From Rhodovulum sp. 12E13 (GTDB taxonomy: Bacteria; Pseudomonadota; Alphaproteobacteria; Rhodobacterales; Rhodobacteraceae), in NCBI RefSeq assembly GCF_003340565.1, contig NZ_QPLK01000018.1, forward strand, positions 1 to 64,000: 64,000 nt of DNA. The letters are read 5' to 3'. A program made the translations under genes and the position numbers. The stretch's first letter is position 1, and every line of letters starts with the position of its first letter. The notes below the pieces were generated by a model, which was not told the DNA's origin, made no database searches, and was given only the letters and a program-made list of their open reading frames with translations. This document shows, one piece after another, positions 8,893 through 17,709 of the stretch.

Positions 8893-10401
8893 TCATTCCG
8901 CCGCCTCCCGCACCGGGAAGAAATCGTCGGGGAAATGCTTCAGCGCCGAGAGCACCGGGTAGGGCGTGAAGCCTCCCAGCGCGCAGAGCGAGCCGTCCTT
9001 CATCGTCTCGCAGAGGTCGGTCAGCAGGTCGATCCGGCGCGCGTCTCCCGCGATCACCTGCTCCATCACCTCCATGCCCCTCACCGCGCCGATGCGGCAG
9101 GGCGTGCACTTGCCGCAACTCTCGATGGCGCAGAACTCGAAGGCGAAGCGCGCCATCTCGGCCATGTCCACCGTGTCGTCGAACACCACGACCCCGGCGT
9201 GCCCGATCAGCCCGCCCTGGCCGTCGAACTCCTCGTAGCCGAACGGCGTGTCGAACTGGTGCGGCGCAAAATAGGCGCCGAGCGGCCCGCCCACCTGCAC
9301 CGCCTTCACCGGCCGGCCCGAGGCCGTGCCGCCGCCGATCTCCTCCACCAGACGCCCCAGCGGCATCCCGAAGGCCGTCTCGAACAGCCCGCCATGCCTG
9401 ACGTTGCCCGCGATCTGCACCGGGATCGTCCCGCGCGAGCGGCCCAGCCCGAATCCGGCGTAGTGCTCCGCCCCCTTCTCGAGGATCACCGGCACGGTGG
9501 CGAGCGACAGCACGTTGTTGACCACTGTCGGCCGCCCGAGGAACCCCTCGATCGCGGGCAGCGGGGGCTTCGCGCGCACCACGCCGCGCTTGCCCTCGAG
9601 CGAGTTCAGGAGCGACGTTTCCTCGCCGCAGACATAGGCCCCCGCGCCGACCCGCACCTCCATGTCGAAGGCGTGGCCCGAGCCCAGCACCGACGCGCCC
9701 AGCACGCCCGCCCCGCGCGCCCGCCGGATCGCCTCCGACATCGCCTCGATGGCGTCGGGGTATTCCGAGCGCAGGTAGACGTAGCCCTGCGTGGCCCCCG
9801 TGCCGAGGCCGGCGATCGCCATTCCCTCGATCAGCGAGAAGGGGTCTCCCTCCATCAGCATCCGGTCGGCGAAGGTGCCCGAATCGCCCTCGTCGGCGTT
9901 GCAGACGATGTATTTCCGCCCGCCCGCCGCCTTGCGCACCGTGTCCCACTTGATGCCGGTGGGAAAGCCCGCACCGCCGCGCCCCCGCAGGCCGGACGCC
10001 TTCACCTCTTCGACGATCGCCTCGGCCGACATTCCCAGCGCGCGGCGCAGGCCGACAAGGCCGCCCTCGGCCTCGTAGTCGGCCAGCGACAGCGGGTCGA
10101 TCCGCCCGCAGCGCGCGAAGGTCAGCCGCTGCTGGGCGGCGAAAAACGGGATCTCCTCGGTCGGCCCCAGCCCCTTGGGATGGCCCGTCGGGTCGGCGAG
10201 GATGCCCGGCACGTCGTCGGGCGCGACCGGGCCAAAGGCGTGCCGCATGCCGCCGATCTCGATCTCCAGCAGCGGCTCGAGCCAGACCATCCCGCGCGAG
10301 CCGACGCGCACGGGCGTCACTCCGGCCTCGGCCAGCACCGCCGCGACCGCCTCGGCCCCGAGCGCCTTGGCCGCCGCATCCCGGCTGAGAAAGACGCGCA
10401 T
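8893..10401 (-). CDS. fdsB: NAD-dependent formate dehydrogenase beta subunit
   Basis: 502 residues. This is the diaphorase subunit, carrying FMN, a [4Fe-4S] cluster and the NAD site, homologous to NuoF. The N-terminal ~110 residues form a thioredoxin-like domain, followed by GLRGRGGAGFPTGIKW (NAD/FMN loop), the CNADEGDSGTF segment, and ESCGKCTPCRIG for the iron-sulfur cluster near residue 410. The ATG at 10399-10401 overlaps the fdsG TGA by one base. A longer frame extending upstream lies inside fdsG and is rejected as the start. Confidence 0.96.
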   Translation of the reverse strand: MRVFLSRDAAAKALGAEAVAAVLAEAGVTPVRVGSRGMVWLEPLLEIEIGGMRHAFGPVAPDDVPGILADPTGHPKGLGPTEEIPFFAAQQRLTFARCGRIDPLSLADYEAEGGLVGLRRALGMSAEAIVEEVKASGLRGRGGAGFPTGIKWDTVRKAAGGRKYIVCNADEGDSGTFADRMLMEGDPFSLIEGMAIAGLGTGATQGYVYLRSEYPDAIEAMSEAIRRARGAGVLGASVLGSGHAFDMEVRVGAGAYVCGEETSLLNSLEGKRGVVRAKPPLPAIEGFLGRPTVVNNVLSLATVPVILEKGAEHYAGFGLGRSRGTIPVQIAGNVRHGGLFETAFGMPLGRLVEEIGGGTASGRPVKAVQVGGPLGAYFAPHQFDTPFGYEEFDGQGGLIGHAGVVVFDDTVDMAEMARFAFEFCAIESCGKCTPCRIGAVRGMEVMEQVIAGDARRIDLLTDLCETMKDGSLCALGGFTPYPVLSALKHFPDDFFPVREAAE

Positions 10402-10868
10402 CAGCCCACCTCCCCCGCGATCCGCTCGGCCGTCGCCCGGCCGAGCAGCCGGCCGCCGACCTGCGCCGCGGGTCCGCAGGCGCACAGGCCGAGGCAATAG
10501 ACCGGCTCGAGCGTCACCGACCCGTCAGGTGCCGTTTCGCCCGCCGTGACGCCCAGCGCCGCCTCCAGATCGGCCAGCAGACGGTCGGCGCCGACGCTCT
10601 TGCAGGCCTCCGAGCGGCAGACGCGCACGGTGACGCGGCCTGCCGGCTCCGACCGGAAGTCGTGGTAGAACGAGGCCACCCCGTGCACCTCGGCCCGGGT
10701 CAGGTTGAGCACGTCGGCGATGGCAGGCAGCGCGGCGTCGGGCAGATGGCCGAACCTCTCGTGCACCGCGTGCAGGATCGGCAGCAGCGGCCCCTCGAGC
10801 GGCATCAGCCGTTCCGCTATGGCGCGCGCCTCCGCCGCGATCTCCTCGGTGGACGTGTCGAGCGGCAT
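10401..10868 (-). CDS. fdsG: NAD-dependent formate dehydrogenase gamma subunit
   Basis: 155 residues, NuoE-like. It carries a thioredoxin-fold [2Fe-2S] cluster ligated by the Cys of CRSEAC (near residue 85) and of CLGLCACGP near the C-terminus. It passes electrons within the FdsG-FdsB NADH module. It is the first gene of fdsGBA-fdhD-fdsD; the ATG at 10868 has GGAG about 8 bases upstream. An AT-richer segment with an inverted repeat lies about 70-90 bases upstream and is the likely operon control region. Confidence 0.95.
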   Translation of the reverse strand: MPLDTSTEEIAAEARAIAERLMPLEGPLLPILHAVHERFGHLPDAALPAIADVLNLTRAEVHGVASFYHDFRSEPAGRVTVRVCRSEACKSVGADRLLADLEAALGVTAGETAPDGSVTLEPVYCLGLCACGPAAQVGGRLLGRATAERIAGEVG

Positions 10869-11318
10869 GGGCAGGCTCCGTGGCGCGATCCTTGGCTGGC
10901 AGGCTGGCTACCTGTTCCGCGTGCCGCGGTATGCAGCGGAGTTCAATATCGGAAACTCGTCACTTGATAGGAGGTGTCTATCGGCCATGACATGGTGCAG
11001 ACGCCTCGAAGGCAGGTGCGCCCTCGCTTGCTGCCGTGGTGTAACGCGCTCCTGAAGACCGGCAGCGGGACGACCCGGATGCGCCTGACCCACGGCAGCA
11101 GCGGCGGCATGGGCTTGTCCCGACATTCGGGCAGGCGATCTGCTGCGACGGCGCCGGCGCGGCCCACCCGCGCCGCGGCCGCGTGTCGTGGAACGATCCT
11201 CGCGGCGGGTGCCATGCCCCATGCCGGCGCCACCCACGAGATCGGCCCCGGTTGCGCCCGCGTCGACGGGCTGCGCCGGCTGGGCTTCCCGCAGGGCGCG
11301 CGCGCGCCCCGCGCGGCG
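10869..11318. other. intergenic region upstream of the fds operon
   Basis: These 450 bases lie between the end of the KamA-like gene and the start of fdsG. No convincing gene is seen. The segment 10938-10985 is less GC-rich than its surroundings and probably holds the fds promoter. An AGGAGG at 10969-10974 precedes a 22-codon plus-strand frame (ATG 10986), but that frame points toward the end of a minus-strand gene and has poor spacing. Confidence 0.5.
10939..10958. promoter_or_regulatory. inverted repeat GAGTT-N10-AACTC upstream of fdsG
   Basis: GAGTT (10939-10943) and AACTC (10954-10958) form a perfect inverted repeat with arms 10 bases apart, centred about 80 bases before the fdsG start in the only AT-rich part of the gap. 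The spacing would suit a dimeric regulator, possibly LysR-type. This is inference from symmetry and position only. Confidence 0.35.
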
Positions 11319-12638
11319 TCACTCCGCGGGTCGTTGGTGCGGAAACGCGGTGCCGGGGAGCGGGCGCAGATCGTCGAGCCAGCCCGCCCGGTCGTCGTGC
11401 TCGGCGAGGAAGGGCCGCCCCGTCAGCGCGGCATCGCGCGCCTGCAGGAAGCGCAGCGACAGCGCCTTGCCCGCCCCCGTCTCCACCGGCCCGTCGAGCA
11501 CGACCTTGCCGGGATGTGCCGACATGACCGGCCCGCGGGCGGAGCGGGCGAGGCCGGAGACGCGCCGCTGCGCGTCGGTATGGATCTCCCACGCGCGCAG
11601 GAGCGGCACGCGGAAATAGTCGGCCGGCCCCGTGTCGCGCTCCATGAACATGTAGTAGGGCACCATGCCCAGCGCGACCGACCGCTCCCAGAGCCGCGCC
11701 CATGTCCCGGCGTCGTCGTTGATCTGCGCAAGGATCGGCGCCTGCGTCCGCAGGACGGCGCCCGCCGCGCGCAGCCGGGCGACGGCATCCTGCACCGGCG
11801 CCGGCTCGAGCTCGCGCCAGTGGTTGAGATGCGCCATCACCGCGAGGTGCCGGCCCGAGGCGACCACCCGCTCGAACAGCCGCATCAGGTCGTCGGCATC
11901 GCCGTCGGTGGTGAAGCGGCCGGGCCAGTAGCTGAGCGCCTTCGTGCCGATGCGGATGGTGCGCAGGCTCTCCACCTCGAGAAACGGCTCGATGTAGCGT
12001 GCCAGCACGCGGGTCGGCATGATCGCCGGGTCGCCCCCGGTGATGAGGATGTCGGTGACCTCGGGGTGCGCCCGCAGGTAGGCGGCCGCCTGCGCCGCCT
12101 CGCGCGCCTGGATCTTCCAGTCGGGCTCGCCGACGAACTGCGCCCAGCGAAAGCAGAAGCTGCAATAGGCGTGACAGGTCTGCCCGGCAGAGGGGAAGAA
12201 CAGCACCGTTTCGGCATACTTGTGCTGGAGACCGTCGACCGGCTCCCCGTCGAGCCAGGCGCGATTGTCGGTCTGCTGGCCGGCCGGGTGCGGGTTGAGG
12301 CTCTCGCGGATGTCGCGCACCACGGCACGCAGCGGCTCTCGCCCCTCGGCCTTCGCGCGGGCGACCGCGGCGACCTGCGCCCCCGTCAGCATGCCCTCCT
12401 GCGGGAACATCAGGCGGAACATCGGGTCGGCGTCGGGGGCGCTCCAGTCGATCAGATGTTCCAGGGTGAAATCGTTGACGCGAAACGGCAGCACCTCGGT
12501 CACGCTGTCGAACAGCGCACGATAGTCGGGCGAGAGCCGCTCCCAGTAGGGCGTCCTGCGAAAGCCGGCGGGCGAATAGGCCCGGAACTTCGCCACGGCC
12601 GGGCGCCCCGCCAGTGTGTTGCGATCCTGAATGGTCAT
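11319..12638 (-). CDS. KamA-family radical SAM protein (lysine 2,3-aminomutase-like)
   Basis: 440 residues from the chosen start. The radical SAM motif is CHAYCSFC (Cys155, Cys159, Cys162), followed by FRWAQFVG and ILITGGDPAIMP as in lysine 2,3-aminomutases. A C-terminal HPGKVVLDGP supplies a lysine in the place of the PLP-binding Lys. Classical KamA converts L-lysine to beta-lysine. This protein is divergent, so the substrate could be another amino acid. The ATG at 12638 has GGAG 6 bases upstream; a longer frame to 12716 (465 aa) is less likely. It is divergent from the betaine-demethylation operon, which may share its control region. Confidence 0.8.
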   Translation of the reverse strand: MTIQDRNTLAGRPAVAKFRAYSPAGFRRTPYWERLSPDYRALFDSVTEVLPFRVNDFTLEHLIDWSAPDADPMFRLMFPQEGMLTGAQVAAVARAKAEGREPLRAVVRDIRESLNPHPAGQQTDNRAWLDGEPVDGLQHKYAETVLFFPSAGQTCHAYCSFCFRWAQFVGEPDWKIQAREAAQAAAYLRAHPEVTDILITGGDPAIMPTRVLARYIEPFLEVESLRTIRIGTKALSYWPGRFTTDGDADDLMRLFERVVASGRHLAVMAHLNHWRELEPAPVQDAVARLRAAGAVLRTQAPILAQINDDAGTWARLWERSVALGMVPYYMFMERDTGPADYFRVPLLRAWEIHTDAQRRVSGLARSARGPVMSAHPGKVVLDGPVETGAGKALSLRFLQARDAALTGRPFLAEHDDRAGWLDDLRPLPGTAFPHQRPAE

Positions 12639-13049
12639 GTCCGGCTCCGCGCTCGCTGCGATCGTCATGCCGGGAGCGCCCGTCTCGACGAACTGGCGCG
12701 TTACCCCGGACCCCACCCGCGGTGGAGAGTGCGGCGAGAGGGAGGGCGAGGCGACTCATTTCGCCCCGGACCCCTCGAAATCGAATTAAATCCGCTCAGG
12801 CGGAGCCATTGAAGCGACCAGGGAAACGGCGCACCGGCAGCCGCGGGGTGCGCGGTGGGGGTGGCCGCGCGCCTGATGCCCGTCGGGCTCGTCGCAAACT
12901 CGTTGCCGCAGGTCGCAAACTTTCGGCTCGCCATGCGCGCGGCATGCGATTCCGCACCGCAGAATCACGTGGCCGCACACCTGCGTGCCCGCCTTGCAGA
13001 ACCGTCATGCCGACCGGATGCGCGCCGGAGCGCCGGTCAGGAGATACCG
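12639..13049. other. divergent intergenic region between the KamA-like and Rieske genes
   Basis: These 411 bases separate two divergently transcribed genes and so must hold two promoters. An AT-richer patch lies near 12775-12792, and a pair of direct repeats at 12891-12921. A frame open from 12855 into the Rieske gene is not taken as coding, because AGGAG at 13039-13043 marks the start at 13050. Confidence 0.6.
12891..12921. promoter_or_regulatory. two direct repeats GTCGCAAACT spaced 21 bp
   Basis: GTCGCAAACT occurs at 12891-12900 and exactly again at 12912-12921. The period is 21 bp, two DNA turns, as expected for adjacent half-sites of an AraC/XylS-type activator. The repeats lie about 130-160 bases before the Rieske oxygenase. 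GbdR, the AraC-type regulator of betaine catabolism in Pseudomonas, makes such a regulator plausible, but no regulator gene is adjacent. Confidence 0.45.
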
Positions 13050-14291
13050 ATGCTGAGCGAGTCCGACGTCCTGTCCACCTTGATGCGCCGCACGCCCGGC
13101 TGGTCGCTGCAGCAGGCGCTTTACTGCGACGCGGGCGTGTTCCGCGTCGACCTAGAGCGGATCTGGTACCGCGAGTGGCTGTTCGCGATCCCCGCCTGCG
13201 AGATCCCCAGGCCAGGCAACTACGTGGTGCACGAGGTGGGCGCCTACTCGGTGGTGATCGTGCGCGGGAGCGACGGCGAGATCCGCGCCTTCCACAACAC
13301 CTGTCGTCACCGCGGCTCGGTCTTGTGCAGGGCGAAGAAGGGGTCGAACCCGAGGCTCGTCTGCCCCTACCACCAGTGGACCTACGAGCTCGACGGGCGG
13401 CTTCTGTGGGCGCGCGACATGGGGCCGGGCTTCGACCCCGCGCAGCACGGGTTGAAACCGGTGCATTGCCGCGATGTCTCGGGTCTCGTCTACATCTGCC
13501 TCGCCGAGGCTGCCCCGCCGATCGACGAGTTCGCCTCGGAAGCCGCGCACTACCTGGCGCCCCACGACCTGGCGAACTCGAAGGTCGCCCACGAGAGCAC
13601 CATCGTCGAGCACGGCAACTGGAAGCTCGTGTGGGAGAACAACCGCGAGTGCTACCATTGCGCGGGCAACCACCCCTCGCTCTGCCGCACCTTCCCCGAA
13701 GACCCGCGCTACATCGGCTCCGACAACTCGGGCGAGCTGTCCGACATTGCGGCGGCCCACGTGGCCCGGTGCGAGGCGGCGGGCGCGCCCTCGGCCTACC
13801 GCATCTCGGCGCGGGGCGACTGGCGCTTCGTGCGCACGCCGCTCCTCGACAAGGGCGAGAGCTACACGATGGACGGCAAGGTGGCGGTGACGAGGCCCAA
13901 CTCGTCGATCCCCTTCCGCGACGCGGGATCGCTGTTGAAGTTCAGCTATCCGGGCTGCTGGAACCATTTCCTGTCCGACCACGCCATCGTCTTCCGTGTC
14001 ACTCCGATCGGCCCGATGGAGACGGAGGTGTCGACCAAGTGGCTCGTGCACAAGGACGCGGTCGAGGGCGTCGACTACGACCTCACGCGGCTGACCGAGG
14101 TGTGGCTGGCCACCAACGACGAGGATCGCGAGGTGGTCGAGAACAACCAGCGCGGCATCCTCTCGCCGGCCTACGAGCCGGGGCCCTATTCGCCCACCCA
14201 CGAGGGCGGCAACATCCAGTTCGTCGACTGGTACGCAACCACGCTGATCCGCGCCATCACCGGCGGGCCGGCCACCATCGCGGCGGAGTGA
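13050..14291 (+). CDS. Rieske-type betaine monooxygenase, oxygenase component (GbcA/Stc2-like)
   Basis: 413 residues. The Rieske [2Fe-2S] centre is CRHRG plus CPYHQW (Cys85, His87, Cys105, His108). The mononuclear iron site is in NRECYHCAGNH (His203, His208), close to the numbering known for stachydrine demethylase Stc2. The enzyme would use O2 and electrons from the next gene to remove an N-methyl group, as formaldehyde, from glycine betaine or proline betaine. The ATG at 13050 has AGGAG 6 bases upstream. It is first in a three-gene operon. The substrate cannot be settled from sequence alone. Confidence 0.9.
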   Translation: MLSESDVLSTLMRRTPGWSLQQALYCDAGVFRVDLERIWYREWLFAIPACEIPRPGNYVVHEVGAYSVVIVRGSDGEIRAFHNTCRHRGSVLCRAKKGSNPRLVCPYHQWTYELDGRLLWARDMGPGFDPAQHGLKPVHCRDVSGLVYICLAEAAPPIDEFASEAAHYLAPHDLANSKVAHESTIVEHGNWKLVWENNRECYHCAGNHPSLCRTFPEDPRYIGSDNSGELSDIAAAHVARCEAAGAPSAYRISARGDWRFVRTPLLDKGESYTMDGKVAVTRPNSSIPFRDAGSLLKFSYPGCWNHFLSDHAIVFRVTPIGPMETEVSTKWLVHKDAVEGVDYDLTRLTEVWLATNDEDREVVENNQRGILSPAYEPGPYSPTHEGGNIQFVDWYATTLIRAITGGPATIAAE

Positions 14292-14295
14292 GCGC

Positions 14296-15381
14296 GTGGG
14301 CCTGCATGCCGATCTGACCGCCTCGGCCGACGCCGGCATCTGGACAGACGCCGAGCCGCTGATGTGCTGTGCCGTGGTGCCCGAGGCGCCGAACGTGGCG
14401 ACGTTCAGCTTCGTTTCCCCTTCGGGCGCGCAGTTCCGCTACGAGCCGGGGCAGTTCCTCACGCTCGAGCTGCCGGTGCCCGGCGGCACCGTGTGGAAGA
14501 CCTACACGATCTCGTCGTCGCCCTCGCGGCCGCTGACGCTGTCGGTCACGGTCAAGGCGCAGCCGGGCAGCGTGGGCACGCGCTGGATGCTCGACCACCT
14601 GAAGCCGGGCATGCGGATCAAGGCCACCGGCCCGGCGGGCATCTTCACCCTGCCGCGGCGGGAGAAGAAGAAGTATCTCTTCATCTCCGCCGGGTCGGGC
14701 ATCACGCCGTCGCTGTCGATGACGACCTATCTCTACGATCGCGGCACCGATATCGACGTGGTGTTCGTCAACTGCGCCCGCCGCCCGCAGGACATCATCG
14801 CCCGCCAGCGGCTGGAGCAGATGGCGAGCCGCGTGCCGTCGCTCAAGCTGTTCTTCATCGTCGAGGAAGACGACCCCTACCGCGTCTGGACCGGCCTGCG
14901 CGGGCAGCTCAACCAGCTGATGATCGGCCTGATCGCGGGCGACTACCTCGAGCGCGAGGTGTATTGCTGCGGGCCGGAGCCCTTCATGGACGCGGTGCGC
15001 GAGATGCTGATCGCGCTCGGCTACGACATGGAGGGCTACCACCAGGAGAGCTTCGCCGCCCCGGTCAAGACAGAGGCGCAACTGCCCGACCTCGACGACC
15101 TCGTGCCCGACGAGAGCGCGGCGGCGAGCGTCGGCTTCGCCCGGTCCGGGGTGACCGCCGAGTGCAGCGAGACCGACACCGTGCTCGCGGTGGCGCGGGG
15201 CGCGGGGATCGTCATCCCTTCGGGCTGCACCTTCGGCGTCTGCGGCACCTGCAAGGTGAAGAAGACCGCGGGGGAGGTGCACATGGTCCATAACGGCGGC
15301 ATCTCGGACGACGACGTCGAGGACGGCTACATCCTGGCCTGCTGCTCCAAGCCCATCGGCGCGATCGAGATCGACGCCTAA
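14296..15381 (+). CDS. betaine monooxygenase reductase component (GbcB/Stc3-like)
   Basis: 361 residues. The N-terminal FAD-binding domain (about residues 20-125) has TYTISSSP; the NAD-binding domain follows with FISAGSGITPSLSM and CCGPEPFMDAVREM. The C-terminal plant-type ferredoxin domain has the [2Fe-2S] set SGCTFGVCGTCK plus a distal Cys in ACCSKP. It would pass electrons from NADH to the Rieske component. A GTG start at 14296 lies 4 bases after the preceding stop, with GGAG 7 bases upstream. The co-transcribed gene order matches known betaine demethylation systems. Confidence 0.9.
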   Translation: MGLHADLTASADAGIWTDAEPLMCCAVVPEAPNVATFSFVSPSGAQFRYEPGQFLTLELPVPGGTVWKTYTISSSPSRPLTLSVTVKAQPGSVGTRWMLDHLKPGMRIKATGPAGIFTLPRREKKKYLFISAGSGITPSLSMTTYLYDRGTDIDVVFVNCARRPQDIIARQRLEQMASRVPSLKLFFIVEEDDPYRVWTGLRGQLNQLMIGLIAGDYLEREVYCCGPEPFMDAVREMLIALGYDMEGYHQESFAAPVKTEAQLPDLDDLVPDESAAASVGFARSGVTAECSETDTVLAVARGAGIVIPSGCTFGVCGTCKVKKTAGEVHMVHNGGISDDDVEDGYILACCSKPIGAIEIDA

Positions 15382-15450
15382 AGGGGGGGGCGCCGCCGCC
15401 CGCCCCTCCATGTCCTCGCGAGGCAACCCCACCCGACGCCCGGAGACCCC

Positions 15451-17487
15451 ATGTCGAGCGATCCGCTGCTCCAGCCCTACGATCTCAAGCACCTGCGGCT
15501 GAAGAACCGCGTGATGATTACCGCGCACGAGCCCGCCTATCCCGAAGACGGGATGCCGAAGGACCGCTACCGCGCCTACCACGTCGAGCGGGCGCGCGCC
15601 GGCGTGGCCCTGACGATGACGGCCGGCTCGGCCTCGGTTTCGCGCGACAGCCCGCCGGTCTTCAACAACGTCATCGTCTGGAAGGACGAGGTGGTGGGCT
15701 GGCTGCGCAGGCTCGCCGACGAGTGCCACGACCACGGCTGCGCGGTGATGATCCAGCTCACCCATCTCGGCCGCCGCACGCGGTGGGACAAGGCCGACTG
15801 GCTGCCCACCATCTCGGCCTCGCACCAGCGCGAGCCGGCGCACCGCGCCTTTCCCAAGAAGGCCGAGGACTGGGACATCGAGCGCATCGTCGCCGACTAC
15901 GCCGACGCCGCCGAGCGCATGCAGGCGGCCGGCCTCGACGGGATCGAGCTGCAGGCCTACGGGCATCTGCTCGACCAGTTCTGGTCGCCGGCGACCAACG
16001 AGATGGAGGGCGCCCACGGCGGCAGCCTCGAGAACCGGATGCGCCTGTCGATGGACGTGCTGCGCGCCGTGCGCGAGCGGGTCGGCCCCGATTTCATCGT
16101 CGGCATCCGCTATACCGCCGACGAGGCCATGCCGGGCGGCATCGGCAGGGAAGAGGGCATCGAGATCACGCGGCGGCTGAAGGACAGCGGCCTCGTCGAC
16201 TTTCTCAACGTGATCCGGGGCCATATCGAGACCGACGCGGCCCTGACCGACGTGATCCCGGTGCAGGGGATGCGGTCGAACCCGCATCTCGACTTCGCGG
16301 GCGAGATCCGGGCGGCGACGCGGTTCCCCACCTTCCACGCCGCCAAGATCCAGGACGTGGCGACCGCGCGCCACGCCATCGCCAGCGGCAAGCTCGACAT
16401 GGTGGGGATGACGCGCGCCCACATCGCCGACCCCCACATCATGGCCAAGATCCTGCGCGGCGAGGAAGAGCGCATCCGCCCCTGTGTCGGTGCCAACTAC
16501 TGCCTCGACCGCATCTACATGGGCGGCATGGCGCTCTGCCTGCACAACCCGGCCACGGGGCGCGAGCAGACCGAGCCGCATCTCGTGTCGCGGGCCGAGG
16601 CGCGGCGCCGCGTGGTCGTCGTCGGCGCCGGGCCGGCGGGCCTCGAGGCGGCGCGCGTGGCGGCCGAGCGCGGGCACGAGGTGATCGTGCACGAAGCCGC
16701 CAACGACCCCGGCGGGCAGGTGCGCCTGACCGCGCAGACGCCCCGCCGGGCCGAGATGATGCAGCTCATCCAGTGGCGCGTGGCCGAGTGCGAGCGGATG
16801 GGCGTGACCTTCCGCTTCAACAGCTATGCCGATGCCGAGACGGTGCTGGCCGAGGCGCCAGACGTCGTGATCGTCGCCACCGGCGGCCTGCCCCACACCG
16901 AGGTTGTGTCCGAGGGCGCCGATCTCGTCGTGTCGGCGTGGGATATCCTGTCGGGCGACGCGCGCCCCGGCGCCAATGTCCTGATCTACGACGACGCCGG
17001 CGACTACCCCGCGCTTCAGGCCGCCGAGGCGATCGCCGCGACCGGGGCGGCGGTCGAGATCGTGACGCGCGACCGCGCCTTCGCGCCCGAGGTTATGGGC
17101 ATGTCGCTGACGCCCGCCCTGCGCGAGCTGCAGGGGCGCGACGTGACCTTCACCGTGACATGGACGCTCGACGCCGTACGGCGCGACGGAAACGAACTCG
17201 TCGCCGTGCTGGGCAGCGATTACGGCGGGGTTCGCCGCGAGCGCCGCGTCGACCAGGTGGTGGTCAACGCCGGCACCCGGCCGCTCGACGAGCTCTACTT
17301 CGAGTTGCGGGAGGGCGCCATCAACCGTGGCGAGGTAGACCACGGGGCGCTGATCGACGGCCGCCCCCAGTCCGTCGTGCGGAACCCCGCGGGCGCCTAC
17401 CAGCTCTTCCGCATCGGTGACGCGGTGGCGGCCCGCAATACCCACGCCGCGATCTACGACGCGCTGCGCCTCGTGAAGTCGGCATGA
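15451..17487 (+). CDS. OYE-type flavin N-demethylase (DgcA/StcD-like)
   Basis: 678 residues with the architecture of trimethylamine-dehydrogenase-like enzymes. An FMN TIM barrel (about 1-370) is followed by FAD/NAD-type domains beginning at VVVVGAGPAGLEAA (about 388-401). It probably demethylates the product of the Rieske enzyme (dimethylglycine or N-methylproline). The linking iron-sulfur region is PCVGANYC with Cys345, Cys351 and Cys363; the second Cys of the usual four is Ala348. No DgcB or electron-transfer-flavoprotein genes follow, unlike typical dimethylglycine operons, which favours an N-methylproline-type role (inference). Confidence 0.82.
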   Translation: MSSDPLLQPYDLKHLRLKNRVMITAHEPAYPEDGMPKDRYRAYHVERARAGVALTMTAGSASVSRDSPPVFNNVIVWKDEVVGWLRRLADECHDHGCAVMIQLTHLGRRTRWDKADWLPTISASHQREPAHRAFPKKAEDWDIERIVADYADAAERMQAAGLDGIELQAYGHLLDQFWSPATNEMEGAHGGSLENRMRLSMDVLRAVRERVGPDFIVGIRYTADEAMPGGIGREEGIEITRRLKDSGLVDFLNVIRGHIETDAALTDVIPVQGMRSNPHLDFAGEIRAATRFPTFHAAKIQDVATARHAIASGKLDMVGMTRAHIADPHIMAKILRGEEERIRPCVGANYCLDRIYMGGMALCLHNPATGREQTEPHLVSRAEARRRVVVVGAGPAGLEAARVAAERGHEVIVHEAANDPGGQVRLTAQTPRRAEMMQLIQWRVAECERMGVTFRFNSYADAETVLAEAPDVVIVATGGLPHTEVVSEGADLVVSAWDILSGDARPGANVLIYDDAGDYPALQAAEAIAATGAAVEIVTRDRAFAPEVMGMSLTPALRELQGRDVTFTVTWTLDAVRRDGNELVAVLGSDYGGVRRERRVDQVVVNAGTRPLDELYFELREGAINRGEVDHGALIDGRPQSVVRNPAGAYQLFRIGDAVAARNTHAAIYDALRLVKSA

Positions 17488-17709
17488 TACGGGGCACGCG
17501 CTCACCGACGGCTGCACGGTCATGCAATGGAAAGAAGGAGCACCCCGGCCTCGCGAAGACAGGGCCAGATGCATGCACCTCTTGAAGAAGTGGGTCTGGC
17601 CCACCCTCTCCGCCCGGAGACCGGGATTCGGTATCGCACGGGGGCATGTGCAGGAGGGCCGGCCTTCGGAGAGGCCCGGGCTTTTCAGGAGTTCATGCCG
17701 GGGTCGCGA

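Noticed and set aside
6688-10500. 1270-residue plus-strand open frame
   Set aside because: It lies wholly antisense to fdsA and fdsB and has a His/Arg-rich shadow composition without domains.
10986-11055. 22-codon cysteine-containing frame after an AGGAGG, possible leader peptide
   Set aside because: Spacing from the AGGAGG is about 11-12 bases and no plus-strand gene follows; it points into the end of the KamA-like gene.
14257-17604. 1115-residue minus-strand open frame
   Set aside because: It lies opposite the three-gene betaine operon, whose Rieske, flavin and Rossmann motifs are unambiguous.
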